DNA of 60,037 nt from Acidimicrobiaceae bacterium (lineage in GTDB: Bacteria; Actinomycetota; Acidimicrobiia; Acidimicrobiales; RAAP-2), in assembly GCA_003141095.1 (NCBI GenBank), contig PLKM01000035.1, positions 1 to 60,037 on the forward strand. The letters run 5' to 3'. Below, piece after piece: positions 27,355 to 36,263 of this stretch (position 1 is the first letter of the stretch; every line of letters begins with the position of its first letter). Both the position numbers and the translations under genes were made by a program. The notes below the pieces were generated by a model that did no database searches, was not told the origin of the DNA, and saw only the letters and a list, made by a program, of their open reading frames with translations.

Positions 27355-29031
27355 CTAGAAGAAGTAGAGCCGCGACAGCGAAATAGATTCGGCCGGTTCT
27401 GACGCCACTGGCTCGCCATTCAGAACAACCGCTCCGGTAGAGGGATCAACCTCCACGTCGCCGAGCATGGTGTTGCGGACCATCGCCTTCGGTCCGATTC
27501 CCCGAGTTCCCTTCACCGCGACTCGCCGTCGTGACGTCGGCATCTGATCGACCGCGCCACCCAGTGACGCGCCCGCCACAAAGGCCACGGACAGTTCGGC
27601 AGCGGTGGCCCCCATGCCGCCAAACTGGGGTCCAAAGACCAATGGTTCGGAGGAATCAATCGATGCGTTGGGGTCTCCGGTCACTCCCCAGGCGGGAAAG
27701 CCGGCCTTCAGAACGAGCGAGGGTTTGGCCCCGAAGTACTTGGGATCCCACAGAACGAGGTCAGCCAACTTCCCGACTTCTATCGATCCGATCTCGTGGC
27801 TCATTCCGTGGGCGATCGCCGGATTGATAGTCAATTTCGCCAGGTAGCGCAGGATTCGCTCGTTGTCGTCGGTTTCGTCGATGTCGAGTGGCCCACGGTC
27901 AACCTTCATCTTCGACGCCATTGCGAACGTCCGGCGAAACGTCTCGCCCGCACGTCCCATCCCTTGCGCGTCCGACGACGTGATCGAGATCATCCCGAGG
28001 TCGTGCAGGACGTCTTCAGCCCCCATGGTTGTTCCGCGCACCCGGTCGCGCGCGATGCGAGCATCCGAGGCGACGTCCTTGTGCAGACCGTGCGACGCGC
28101 AGATCATGTCGAAGTGTTCCGCGATCGCGTCGCGTCCATACGGCAGGGTCGGGTTGGTGGAGGACCCGATCACGTTGGCCCGACCCGCCAGTCGCATCAC
28201 GTCGGGCGCGTGACCGCCGCCGCAGCCCTCGATGTGAAAAGCGTGGATGGTGCGGCCCTCGAGGACGGCGATGGTGTCGGCCACGCTCATCGCCTCGTTC
28301 AGACCGTCCGAGTGCAGTGCGACCTGGACGTCGTAGTCGTCGGCGACGCGAAGCGCGGTATCGATGGAGCGTGGGTGGGCGCCGAGGTCCTCGTGCACCT
28401 TGAACCCGCAGGCGCCTCCCTGCTCGATGGCCTCGAGCAGCGGCGCGGGATTCGACGACGACCCGCGCGCGAGAAATCCGATGTTGACGGGCCACGCGTC
28501 AAACGCGGAGAAGGCGTGCGACAGGGCCCACGGCGAGTTGACCCCCACCCCCCAGACCGGACCGAACTCCTGGCCAATGATGGTGGTGACCCCTGAAGCC
28601 AGGGAGGCCTCCATGATCCGCGGCGACATCAGATGCACGTGGGTGTCGATGGCCCCGGCGGTGACGATGAGGCCGTCGCCGGCGATGATCGTGGTACCCG
28701 TTCCCACGACGACCGCCACGTTGTCCATGGTGTCGGGATTTCCCGCTCGGCCGATGCCGGCGATGCGGCCGTTGCGAATCCCGATGCTCACCTTGTGACA
28801 GCCCTGGACCGCGTCGAGCATGACGACGTTGGTGACCACCAGGTCGCAGGTCTCGGCCACTGACGCCGCTCGCAGATGCATGCCGTCACGGGCGGTCTTC
28901 GCGAAGCCGACCACGAACTCGTCGCCGCGCACCTCGGCGTCGGACTCCACCCGCAGGTGCAGGCGCGTGTCACCCAGGTGGACCAGGTCTCCCGTGGTGG
29001 GACCGTAGATGCTCGCGCGAGTCGGGCTCAT
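27355..29031 (-). CDS. ureC: Divergent urease-family alpha subunit (UreC-like)
   Basis: A 558-residue nickel amidohydrolase of the urease alpha family. Compared from memory with Klebsiella UreC, the metal ligands are kept: H131, H133, carbamylatable K211, H240, H266 and D354, plus H213 and R330. The mobile flap is changed. The positions of Cys319-His320-His321 read Ser313-His314-Gly315, so the flap cysteine is lost while the catalytic histidine is kept. The loop after GVTT, normally GGGTGPAAGTHATTCTPG, reads GQEFGPVWGVGVNSP and is three residues shorter overall. It overlaps the UreAB gene by four bases. No ureDEFG is in the window. It is either an alternative urease or an enzyme for a substituted urea or amide. 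Confidence 0.88.
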   Translation of the reverse strand: MSPTRASIYGPTTGDLVHLGDTRLHLRVESDAEVRGDEFVVGFAKTARDGMHLRAASVAETCDLVVTNVVMLDAVQGCHKVSIGIRNGRIAGIGRAGNPDTMDNVAVVVGTGTTIIAGDGLIVTAGAIDTHVHLMSPRIMEASLASGVTTIIGQEFGPVWGVGVNSPWALSHAFSAFDAWPVNIGFLARGSSSNPAPLLEAIEQGGACGFKVHEDLGAHPRSIDTALRVADDYDVQVALHSDGLNEAMSVADTIAVLEGRTIHAFHIEGCGGGHAPDVMRLAGRANVIGSSTNPTLPYGRDAIAEHFDMICASHGLHKDVASDARIARDRVRGTTMGAEDVLHDLGMISITSSDAQGMGRAGETFRRTFAMASKMKVDRGPLDIDETDDNERILRYLAKLTINPAIAHGMSHEIGSIEVGKLADLVLWDPKYFGAKPSLVLKAGFPAWGVTGDPNASIDSSEPLVFGPQFGGMGATAAELSVAFVAGASLGGAVDQMPTSRRRVAVKGTRGIGPKAMVRNTMLGDVEVDPSTGAVVLNGEPVASEPAESISLSRLYFF

Positions 29032-29729
29032 CGTCCCACGTCCAGGTAGCCGCAGCGATGAGCCTTTTCCAACGCCGCTTCCTTCGCGCCCGGCTCGTCC
29101 AGCGGTCCGTCGACGAGCCCCGCGAATCCAATGACCACGCGCGCCCCGCGGATGTCGGCGAGTGCCACGCGAACCGGGATCTGCGGATCGAATCGCACCG
29201 TGGTCCCCGCGTCGATCGCCAGGTGGCGCCCGAAGGCCGCGGCGCGATCGAATCGCAGCCGGGGATTGACCTCGAAGAAGTGGAAATGACTGGTGACGCC
29301 GATCGCGACGTCGCTCTCGTTCACCACGTCGACGAACGCGTCGACGCGCCGCTCGAACGCCACGGGCGCTTCGATGACCGCGCCCGGTACCTGATCCGAC
29401 GATTCGTAGGCCACGTCACCGTCGAGCACTCGGAATGGATCATCGACGACAATGAGCCGGGTGCCATCGTCGAAGGTGGCTTCGATGCGAACCTCGGAGA
29501 CGATCTCGACCACGCCGTCGAGTACGTCGTCGGGGGCCAGGACGGTGCGACCCCGCATGATCACCTCGTGCAGTCGAAGCCCATCGCGCGCCGCCTCGGC
29601 GGCGGTGTCACTTATCAGCGCGATGGCTTCTGGGACGTTGAGCCGCAGCCCGCGGGCGCGACGTGCTCTCGCGAGTTCCGCGGCGGTGAACACCAGAAGT
29701 CGGTCACGTTCTGCGGGCGTCAGCCTCAT
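29028..29729 (-). CDS. Fused urease gamma-beta subunit (UreA-UreB)
   Basis: A 233-residue fusion of the two small urease subunits, as also found in Helicobacter and some actinobacteria. Residues 1-100 match UreA (LTPAERDRLLVFTAAELARARRARG, NVPEAIALISD, GRTVLAPDDVLDGV, VEATF-like segment). Residues 113-215 match UreB (VTSHFHFFEVNPRLRFDR at about 145-162, GFAGLVDGPL at about 201-210). An insertion around 100-112 links the domains. It is the penultimate gene of a leftward operon, 50 bp after an amidohydrolase gene and coupled to ureC by ATGA overlap. It forms the structural scaffold of the alpha-subunit complex. Confidence 0.9.
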   Translation of the reverse strand: MRLTPAERDRLLVFTAAELARARRARGLRLNVPEAIALISDTAAEAARDGLRLHEVIMRGRTVLAPDDVLDGVVEIVSEVRIEATFDDGTRLIVVDDPFRVLDGDVAYESSDQVPGAVIEAPVAFERRVDAFVDVVNESDVAIGVTSHFHFFEVNPRLRFDRAAAFGRHLAIDAGTTVRFDPQIPVRVALADIRGARVVIGFAGLVDGPLDEPGAKEAALEKAHRCGYLDVGR

Positions 29730-29779
29730 TGCTCAGACCCGGGACCGTTCACTGTTCCTGCGGGCCCACGTCCACGTGG

Positions 29780-31447
29780 TCACTCGTCGCCGTGGACAAC
29801 GGCGCCTGCGGCGACGGTCAGATCAACGGTGGTGTCACCAATCTCGGTCGTAGGAATCGAGAAGATGTCGTGACTCAACACGGCCACGTCGCCTTGGCGC
29901 CCGACCTCGAGGACGCCGAGGATATCCTCGTCGCCGTTGACGTAGGCGACACCCTTGGTGAACGCTTCGACCGCGTGCTGCACCGAGAGGCCCTGGTCGG
30001 GACGGAACGGCTTGGTGGTCTCGTCAGTGCCCGGATTTCCGAGTGCGGTCGACAGCATGCGGTTCACCGCCACGTGCATCTCCTGGAGGGGATCGGGGCT
30101 CGACACCGGCCAGTCTGATCCGAAGGCAATGCGCGCGTTGCGCTCCAGCAGCGACTGGATGGAGTACTGCCATCCACTGCGCTCCTCGCCGACGAAGGGA
30201 ATCGTGAGGTTCTCCATCTGCGGGTCGTTGCACGCCCACAGCGGTTGGAAGTTCCCGATGGCCCCGATCCGGGCGAAGCGGTCGAGGTCGCTCGGCGCGA
30301 TGAACTGCAGGTGGGCAATGTGGTGACGGTTGAGACCCCAGCGCCGTTCGCCGACGCCCTCAATCGCGTCGAGGGCGGTCGTGATCGCGCGGTCGCCAAT
30401 GGCGTGGAAGTGAACCTGGAACCCCTCGGCATCGAGGGTGCGCGTGGCGTCGCAGAGCTGCTCGGATTCGATGAAGAGGTCGCCGCGGTGGGTTCCCTGG
30501 TGACCGGGGTCACCGAGGTAGGCCCTCGACATCGCGGCGGTGAAGGTCTCGCACACCCCGTCGACCATCATCTTGACGCTGGTCGCGCGAAACTTGCCCT
30601 TCGAGGCGAGCTCGCGGCGGGTCTGGAAGTGCGCGAGCTGTTCGATCCCTCGCGCGCGGTCCCACCACAACGCGGCTCGAACGCGCCCGGTCAGCCAGCC
30701 CTCTCGCTCGGCCGTGACGTAGGCGTCGAAGGTGTCGGAGATGCCGAGCTCCCCGGCGTCGCCGACGCAGGCGTCCTGCCAGTGGGTGATGCCGTGGCCA
30801 TGCAGCCGCGCGAGCGCGGCGCGCAGTCCCTTGGTCAAGTCCTGCGGCGACGTCGGGGGCAGGACCCTCGCGATCAAGCCCATCGCGCCGTCGTGCAAGG
30901 CACCGGTGGGATTGCCCCGCTCGTCGCGTTCGATGCGTCCGGCGAAGGGATCGGGGGTGTTGGCGTCGACCCCGGCGCGCTCGAGCGCGATGGTGTTCAC
31001 CCACGCGGAGTGGTGATCCTTGTTGGGCAAGAACGCCGGTCGTCCACCGCACACCGAGTCCAGGTCCGTGGCGCTCGGCACGCCGCCCGGGAACGCCTCC
31101 AACGCCCAGCCGCCGCCGAGCACCCAAGCGTCGTCGGGTAGACCTGCGGCGTAGAGCGCGATGCGATCGAGACATTCTTGGCGGGTGCGCAGACCCAGGA
31201 GGTTGCAGCGCAGGCTCTCGAGACCGGCCGAGATGGCGTGCACGTGGGCGTCGCCGAACGCCGGAAGCGCGAGTCGCCCCGCGAGATTCACCACGCGTGT
31301 CGACGAGCCCGAGAGGGCGTCAATCTCGTCGTTGGTCCCGACCGCGAGGATGGTCCCATCGGCGATCGCGACTGCTTCAGCGAAGCCTCCGGGTGCGGAC
31401 GGGGAGGCGACCTTGCCCCCACGAAGAATCAACGACGCCTTTGTCAT
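29780..31447 (-). CDS. YtcJ-type amidohydrolase A
   Basis: A metal-dependent hydrolase of 555 residues. The metal motif is DAHVH. A lysine lies in ATSVKMMVDGVCE and histidines in QVHFHAIGDRA and RHHIAHLQF, with the catalytic Asp in FGSDWPVSSPDPL. The ATG at 31447 has GAGGGGGC upstream. A longer frame adds 23 non-family residues. It sits between a second YtcJ enzyme and the UreAB fusion, all leftward. The substrate is unknown; family members cut N-formyl, cyclic amide or N-acyl bonds. It shares roughly the same architecture as amidohydrolase B but is clearly diverged from it, so the two probably handle different intermediates. Confidence 0.87.
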   Translation of the reverse strand: MTKASLILRGGKVASPSAPGGFAEAVAIADGTILAVGTNDEIDALSGSSTRVVNLAGRLALPAFGDAHVHAISAGLESLRCNLLGLRTRQECLDRIALYAAGLPDDAWVLGGGWALEAFPGGVPSATDLDSVCGGRPAFLPNKDHHSAWVNTIALERAGVDANTPDPFAGRIERDERGNPTGALHDGAMGLIARVLPPTSPQDLTKGLRAALARLHGHGITHWQDACVGDAGELGISDTFDAYVTAEREGWLTGRVRAALWWDRARGIEQLAHFQTRRELASKGKFRATSVKMMVDGVCETFTAAMSRAYLGDPGHQGTHRGDLFIESEQLCDATRTLDAEGFQVHFHAIGDRAITTALDAIEGVGERRWGLNRHHIAHLQFIAPSDLDRFARIGAIGNFQPLWACNDPQMENLTIPFVGEERSGWQYSIQSLLERNARIAFGSDWPVSSPDPLQEMHVAVNRMLSTALGNPGTDETTKPFRPDQGLSVQHAVEAFTKGVAYVNGDEDILGVLEVGRQGDVAVLSHDIFSIPTTEIGDTTVDLTVAAGAVVHGDE

Positions 31448-31631
31448 GCCTGCCCCCTCGGATGCGCACACTGAGTCCGCCCCGTCACGGTAATGCGAAT
31501 CGCCGCCACCACGCAATTTCCTGCGACCCGTTCGAGTTCGTCCGCCGTCGTCATCGTGAACCGTTCGTAAAGCGCGGGACTAACCGGATGAACGAAGCCG
31601 ATACCGAGGTGACCGCTCCAAGAAGTCGCGG

Positions 31632-33233
31632 CTACTCGGCGCGGTAGACGACCTTGCCGTCGACCACGGTCGCCAGGATCGGCAGCTCGGTCACGTCCAG
31701 CGCGCGGCACTTCACGGGGTCCTCGCCCCAGGCGACGAAGTCCGCCCGGTAGCCCGCTCGCAGCATCCCCGCCACGCCATCCTCGCCAACGGCTCGTGCG
31801 GCATTGGTCGTGTAACCCGCGAGCGCCTCGTACGAATCGAGCGCGGTGCGTGAGCCGATCATCCCGCCGTCGGCGAGGTCCGGCGCGCGACGCAGTTGGG
31901 CGGCGAAGAGCCCGAGCCGCGGGTCGAACGGAGCGACTGGCCAGTCCGATCCCAGCACCATGAGTGCCCCCGAGACCGCCAGGTCGCCCGAGCGCATGCC
32001 GTGCGCGCAGCGGTTGATGCCGAGGCGCTGGGACCAAGGGTCCGACATGTCCGGCTTCATCCAGCGAACGTGGATGGGCTGCATCGAGGCGGTGACGCCT
32101 TCGGGCGCGAAGCGGGCGATGGTGGCGTCGGGGGCGGTTTCGATGTGCTCGATGCGGTGGCGCGCCGGGCCCTTGGGAAGACTCGCGTAGACGTCGAGCA
32201 CTTCACGGATGGCGCGGTCGCCAATGGCGTGGGTCGCGATGCGCAGCTTCGCGTCGTGGATCCTTCGCACGGTGCGCCAGTACTGCTCGATGTCGGGCCA
32301 CATGGGGCTCGTGCCGTCACCGTCGACGTCGGGCTCTTCGAGCCACGCGGTGCCGGTGTCGATGACCCCGTCGAGCATGAACTTCACGCCGTCGGCGCGC
32401 CATTGGCGGCCCGACCTCACGGGCCCGCGGGTGATCGCGTCGAGCACCGACTCGTCGGTGGCGGGGTCCACCCAGTAGTGCAGCGCGACGCGCATGTTGA
32501 GTCCACCGTCGCCTTCCAACTCCTCGAGCAGGTCCGCCGTTGCGGGACCCCCGTCCATGAGGTGCACGCCCGTGATGCCCACGGCGTTCTGGCGGGCAAT
32601 GGCGTCGCGGTACCAGCCGACGCGCTCGTCATGACCGGCGACGGGCATCGCCACGCGCACCGCGTCAATGGCCGAGCGTTCGTGGAGTTCGCCTGTTGGC
32701 TGTCCCTGGTCGTCGCAGACAATCGACGCGGCGTCGGCGAACTGGCGTGCCCCAACGACGCCCGCGAGGGCCAGCCCCGCCGCGTTGGTGAAGCCGGTGT
32801 GCAGGTCCAGCGCGAGCACGAGCATGGGGCCCTCGCCGGCGGCGGCGTCGATCAGCTCGTGGTGGTAGCGCAGTCCGCCGAGGGCCGCGTACTCCATGGC
32901 GAATCCGAGGATCCAACCACCGGGTCCGACGCGGCGTCGCTCCGCGGCGAGCATGGCTCTGATCTCGTCGAGCGAATCGACCCTGTCGAAATCGATGCCC
33001 CGTCCGATCTCGGCGCCCATGAAGAGGTGCTGGTGGCCGTCGGTGAGGCCGGGCGTGACTGCCCAGCCCGGTTCGCCGAGCACCTGGGTCGTGGCGTCAC
33101 AGACGTCGCGTACCTCGTCGTCACTGCCCACCGCCACGATGACGCCATCGCTCACGGCCATGGCGGTGGCGTGGGGACGCGACGGGTCCATGGTTCGAAT
33201 GTCCGCTCCGAAGAGCGCGAGTTCAGCGGGCAT
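31632..33233 (-). CDS. YtcJ-type amidohydrolase B
   Basis: A 533-residue amidohydrolase of the same branch. It has DGHQH at the first metal site, a lysine in ADGVKFMLDGVIDTG, histidines in RIATHAIGDRA and RHRIEHIET, and Asp in VLGSDWPVAPFDPRLGLFAAQLRR. Its first 11 bases overlap the end of the NylB-like gene, showing tight coupling. A 184-bp gap separates it from amidohydrolase A. Its pairing with a serine amide hydrolase suggests it works on a product of that enzyme or a related cyclic form. Confidence 0.87.
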   Translation of the reverse strand: MPAELALFGADIRTMDPSRPHATAMAVSDGVIVAVGSDDEVRDVCDATTQVLGEPGWAVTPGLTDGHQHLFMGAEIGRGIDFDRVDSLDEIRAMLAAERRRVGPGGWILGFAMEYAALGGLRYHHELIDAAAGEGPMLVLALDLHTGFTNAAGLALAGVVGARQFADAASIVCDDQGQPTGELHERSAIDAVRVAMPVAGHDERVGWYRDAIARQNAVGITGVHLMDGGPATADLLEELEGDGGLNMRVALHYWVDPATDESVLDAITRGPVRSGRQWRADGVKFMLDGVIDTGTAWLEEPDVDGDGTSPMWPDIEQYWRTVRRIHDAKLRIATHAIGDRAIREVLDVYASLPKGPARHRIEHIETAPDATIARFAPEGVTASMQPIHVRWMKPDMSDPWSQRLGINRCAHGMRSGDLAVSGALMVLGSDWPVAPFDPRLGLFAAQLRRAPDLADGGMIGSRTALDSYEALAGYTTNAARAVGEDGVAGMLRAGYRADFVAWGEDPVKCRALDVTELPILATVVDGKVVYRAE

Positions 33234-34392
33234 CGTGTGCCGCCTTTCCTAGTGCGTTGGCCAGTTCAAAATGCAGGTCGCCGAGATCCGTCTCGAGGGC
33301 GTGGGGCCAGCTCGAGAACTTCGCCACTACCGTGTCGTTCACCGCGTCCAGGTGCAGGAACTGGCCGTAGATGCCGAGCCCCGCCGAGACCGGCGCTTCA
33401 GGGTCCACCACCCACCAGCAGTTGTGATACATCGTGAAGCGATTCGTACCTTCCGAGATCGTCGTGGGAAACGCGTTCACGAGGTCGTCGCTCGTCGTCG
33501 TGCAGTCGCGCACCCACTGGGCCGGCACCACCTGGACGCCGTTCGCCCGGCCACCGCGCAGGTGCAGCAAGCCGAACCGCGCGAGGTCGAGGGCGGTGGC
33601 GCAGACGCCGCCGTCGGCGAGCGCGCAGCCCCCGACGTCGACCGTCACCTCCGCGTCGTACTGCGCGCCCATCTTCGACCAGATGCGGTCCGACACCAAC
33701 TGCGCGAAGGTCATGCCCGCGCAGCTCTCGAGGACCCAGCCGAGGATGTCGGTCAGGATCGACTGGTAGTCGAAGGTGCCACCGTGTTCGCCCCGAGGAG
33801 CAAGTGTCGCCATGTAGTCGTACAGGTTCTCGGTGGGACCCACGTCGGTGCGCGGCCGGTGTCCCGCCACCTGTTCGTAGATGCGCACGTCGGCGTGCAG
33901 GTCGGCGTAGTCCTCGGAGAAGCGCACGCCGCCACGCATGTCGAGAAGGTTCTGCACGGTGCAGCCCTCGAGGCTGGTGCCGACGAGCGTCGCAATATGG
34001 TCGGTCACCAGATCACTCGTGCGAAGCAGTCCTTCGCCGACGAGTATCCCGGTGAGGGTCGAGGTCACCGACTTGGACACCGACATGAGGATGTGTGTTT
34101 GGCTCCGCGACATCTCGGGGCCGTACTCTTCGAAGACGATCCGTCCGTGGTGCAGCACCACGACGGCGTCAGTGTGCGTCGCGTCCAGGGCCTCACGGAC
34201 GCTGAAGGTGCGTCCCTGCGCGTCAAAGCTGATGCGATCAAGGTCGAGTGGTTCGCCGAGCTCGAAAGGAACGGGCGGGCCTTCACCGCGACTGATGCGC
34301 TCGGTGGGGATCAGTTCTCGAACGTGGCTGAAGGCCCACTTGTTCTCATCGGGCTCTTGCCAGTTGGCGAGAGTGGTGTTGGCGTTACGCAT
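33223..34392 (-). CDS. NylB-like serine hydrolase (class C beta-lactamase fold)
   Basis: A 389-residue penicillin-recognising-fold hydrolase strongly resembling 6-aminohexanoate-oligomer hydrolase NylB, compared from memory. Shared stretches are NWQEPDENKWAFSHVRELIP at the N-terminus, HILMSVSKSVTSTLTG, DYQSILTDILGW and the C-terminal YGQFLHLDAVNDTVVAKFSSW. Catalytic residues are placed as in NylB: S104 and K107 (SxxK), Y209 (Y215 of NylB) and Y162 (Y170, which helps amide binding). There is no signal peptide, so it acts in the cytoplasm on imported amides. The true substrate may be a natural linear amide or ester. It is first in the leftward hydrolase group, after a stem-loop following the binding-protein gene. 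Confidence 0.85.
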   Translation of the reverse strand: MRNANTTLANWQEPDENKWAFSHVRELIPTERISRGEGPPVPFELGEPLDLDRISFDAQGRTFSVREALDATHTDAVVVLHHGRIVFEEYGPEMSRSQTHILMSVSKSVTSTLTGILVGEGLLRTSDLVTDHIATLVGTSLEGCTVQNLLDMRGGVRFSEDYADLHADVRIYEQVAGHRPRTDVGPTENLYDYMATLAPRGEHGGTFDYQSILTDILGWVLESCAGMTFAQLVSDRIWSKMGAQYDAEVTVDVGGCALADGGVCATALDLARFGLLHLRGGRANGVQVVPAQWVRDCTTTSDDLVNAFPTTISEGTNRFTMYHNCWWVVDPEAPVSAGLGIYGQFLHLDAVNDTVVAKFSSWPHALETDLGDLHFELANALGKAAHDAR

Positions 34393-34504
34393 GATACCTG
34401 CGGGCCTTTCAGATAAGCGGACGGGCGAGGAGCGGCAAGGAAAACAATGCGAAGCAAGGTCCCGCGCCTCGAGTGCTGACTGGTGAGTAGTTCACTGCGA
34501 AATC

Positions 34505-34550
34505 AGCGGAGGGGAGCGCCACCGGTTTCCCGACGCCGCTCCCCTCCGCT
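34505..34550 (-). terminator. 14-bp perfect stem-loop after the binding-protein gene
   Basis: Positions 34505-34518 and 34537-34550 are exact inverted repeats around an 18-base loop. The stem lies between the stop of the oligopeptide-binding-protein gene and the NylB-like gene. No run of T follows, so it may be a partial terminator or an mRNA-stabilising processing site that lets the binding protein be made in excess. Confidence 0.6.
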
Positions 34551-34568
34551 CACTAAATGACGTGGTCG

Positions 34569-36263
34569 CTACTTGCAGCCACCGACTGATGCGGCCCAAG
34601 GACCCATCATCTGACTGAAGTCGAGGGTCACACCGCAGATTCCCTTGGCGACGAAGGCCGTGCCTGGGTCGAACGTCAGTGGGATCCACGGCATGTACTT
34701 CATGACCAGCGCCTGCGCCTGGACGACGAGCGCGGCGCGCTTGGCCAGGTTCGTCTCACCATTTGCCTCGGTCAACAACTTCACGATCGCGGGGTTGTCG
34801 TACGAGTCAAAGTTGGAGATGGCGTTGGGCAAGGCGATGTCGTTGTACAGGGCCAAGGGGTCCGGGTCCTGGTCGTAGTTCGTCGTCTGCACGAGGTCAA
34901 TCCCCTTGCGTGAGGCGGGGTCACTGAACAGCGCACCGTACTGAGCGGCGGTCACGACCTTCAACTTCACGTTGAGCCCAACCGCTGCAGCACTCTGCTG
35001 GACCACGGCGGCCTGGTTGGCCGCGTCTGGGTCGCCGCCCATGACGGAGAGCACAATGGGCAACTTCGCAACTGCTCCGGCGGCCTTCACCAACTTGACA
35101 GCCTGCGCGTGCGCCTTCGTCTGATTCGTGTAGGCGGCGGCGATCTTGTTGTACGCAGTGGTGTAAATACCCTTGTCGTAGGAGAAGTAGCCCGGAGCCG
35201 CGAACGTGTAGGCCGGTGTGCCGACGCCGTATTGGACAGCCTTGATCAACTGCGATCGGTTGATCGACAAAGAGAGAGCCTGGCGAACATCTTGGTTCGC
35301 GATGGCGCCCTTGGTGCCGACGACGATCATCGCCGAGATCTCCATGGCCTGTGAGTTGGGTCCGACGTAGAGCTTGCCGGCGCTGGTCTTGCCCAGTGGC
35401 AGGATGTCGCTCGGCAAGATGTCAAAGCCTCCAGCGAAGGTTCCCGCTTCGAAGGCGCTCGCGACCTGGCCCGGGTCCTGTGGCCAGACAAACGTCAGCT
35501 TCTTGATCTTCGCGGCGTCCGCGGTGTTCCAGTAATTGGTGTTCTTCGCCATCACCAGCGAACTGCTGCCGTTCCAAGAAGACAACTTGAAGGGTCCGGT
35601 GCACTCGAGTGTTCCCTGTGGGGTGCCGAAGTTGGCGCCGGACTTCACGGTCGAGGCCTGCTCGACGACGGCGCCACCCAGCGAAGCGAGCTCCGGGATG
35701 AACGTCAGGTTGGGCGTCTTGAAGGTGACGGTCACCGTGTAGGGTCCGTTCGCGGTAATCGTCTTCACGTCCTCGAAGGCGGTCGTGTAGGCGTAGATAG
35801 AGGCGTTCGCGGTCACGAAGTTCCTCTTGAGGCTGTAGACCACGTCCGCCGACGTCATGGGCGTGCCGTCCCAGAACTTGACGTTCTTCTGGAGGTTAAG
35901 GACCACGGTCAACGGATTCGGCTGGGTGTAGGAGGACGCGAGGTTGCCCACGGTCTTCTGGCCGGGAAGTTCCTTGAACAGTGACTCGCACATGTTGGGA
36001 ATGATCAGGTCTTCGGGGTAGTCGTTGTACTTGACCGGGTCGACCGAAGCGATGGGGCGGTACCAGATCCACCACGTCGCGGCGGAAAGGTCCTTGGTCG
36101 CCGCGGCGGTCTGCACCATCGTCGTGTTGCTGCCGCCGTTCGAAGAAGCCGCGCCGGCACTCGTCGCGAGTGCCCCGGTTCCAAGACTGACGAACGTCGC
36201 GGACACCGCAAGCGCAAAGGCCATTCCAGCCGTTCGAACTCGCGCTCCATTTGACATTTTCAC
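34569..36263 (-). CDS. Oligopeptide/amide ABC transporter solute-binding protein (SBP family 5)
   Basis: A 564-residue secreted receptor. A charged start followed by GMAFALAVSATFVSLGTGALATSAGA is a Sec signal peptide with likely cleavage after AGA, and no lipobox cysteine is evident. The mature part has the family-5 layout, including NLQKNVKFWDGTPMTSADVVYSLKR and DVRQALSLSINRSQLIKAVQYG. The start is a GTG at 36263 (AAGGGGAG upstream) or the ATG two codons later. Its permease and ATPase partners lie in the divergent operon at 38.5-42.2 kb. The family binds peptides, nickel, glutathione or opines, so the ligand is open. Confidence 0.9.
   Translation of the reverse strand: MKMSNGARVRTAGMAFALAVSATFVSLGTGALATSAGAASSNGGSNTTMVQTAAATKDLSAATWWIWYRPIASVDPVKYNDYPEDLIIPNMCESLFKELPGQKTVGNLASSYTQPNPLTVVLNLQKNVKFWDGTPMTSADVVYSLKRNFVTANASIYAYTTAFEDVKTITANGPYTVTVTFKTPNLTFIPELASLGGAVVEQASTVKSGANFGTPQGTLECTGPFKLSSWNGSSSLVMAKNTNYWNTADAAKIKKLTFVWPQDPGQVASAFEAGTFAGGFDILPSDILPLGKTSAGKLYVGPNSQAMEISAMIVVGTKGAIANQDVRQALSLSINRSQLIKAVQYGVGTPAYTFAAPGYFSYDKGIYTTAYNKIAAAYTNQTKAHAQAVKLVKAAGAVAKLPIVLSVMGGDPDAANQAAVVQQSAAAVGLNVKLKVVTAAQYGALFSDPASRKGIDLVQTTNYDQDPDPLALYNDIALPNAISNFDSYDNPAIVKLLTEANGETNLAKRAALVVQAQALVMKYMPWIPLTFDPGTAFVAKGICGVTLDFSQMMGPWAASVGGCK

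Noticed and set aside
29028..29031. Frameshift joining UreAB and UreC
   Set aside because: The four-base overlap is an ordinary ATGA stop-start coupling. Both proteins are complete.
33223..34392. True class C beta-lactamase giving antibiotic resistance
   Set aside because: Despite the SxxK/Tyr core, it lacks a signal peptide and matches NylB-type sequences over its whole length.
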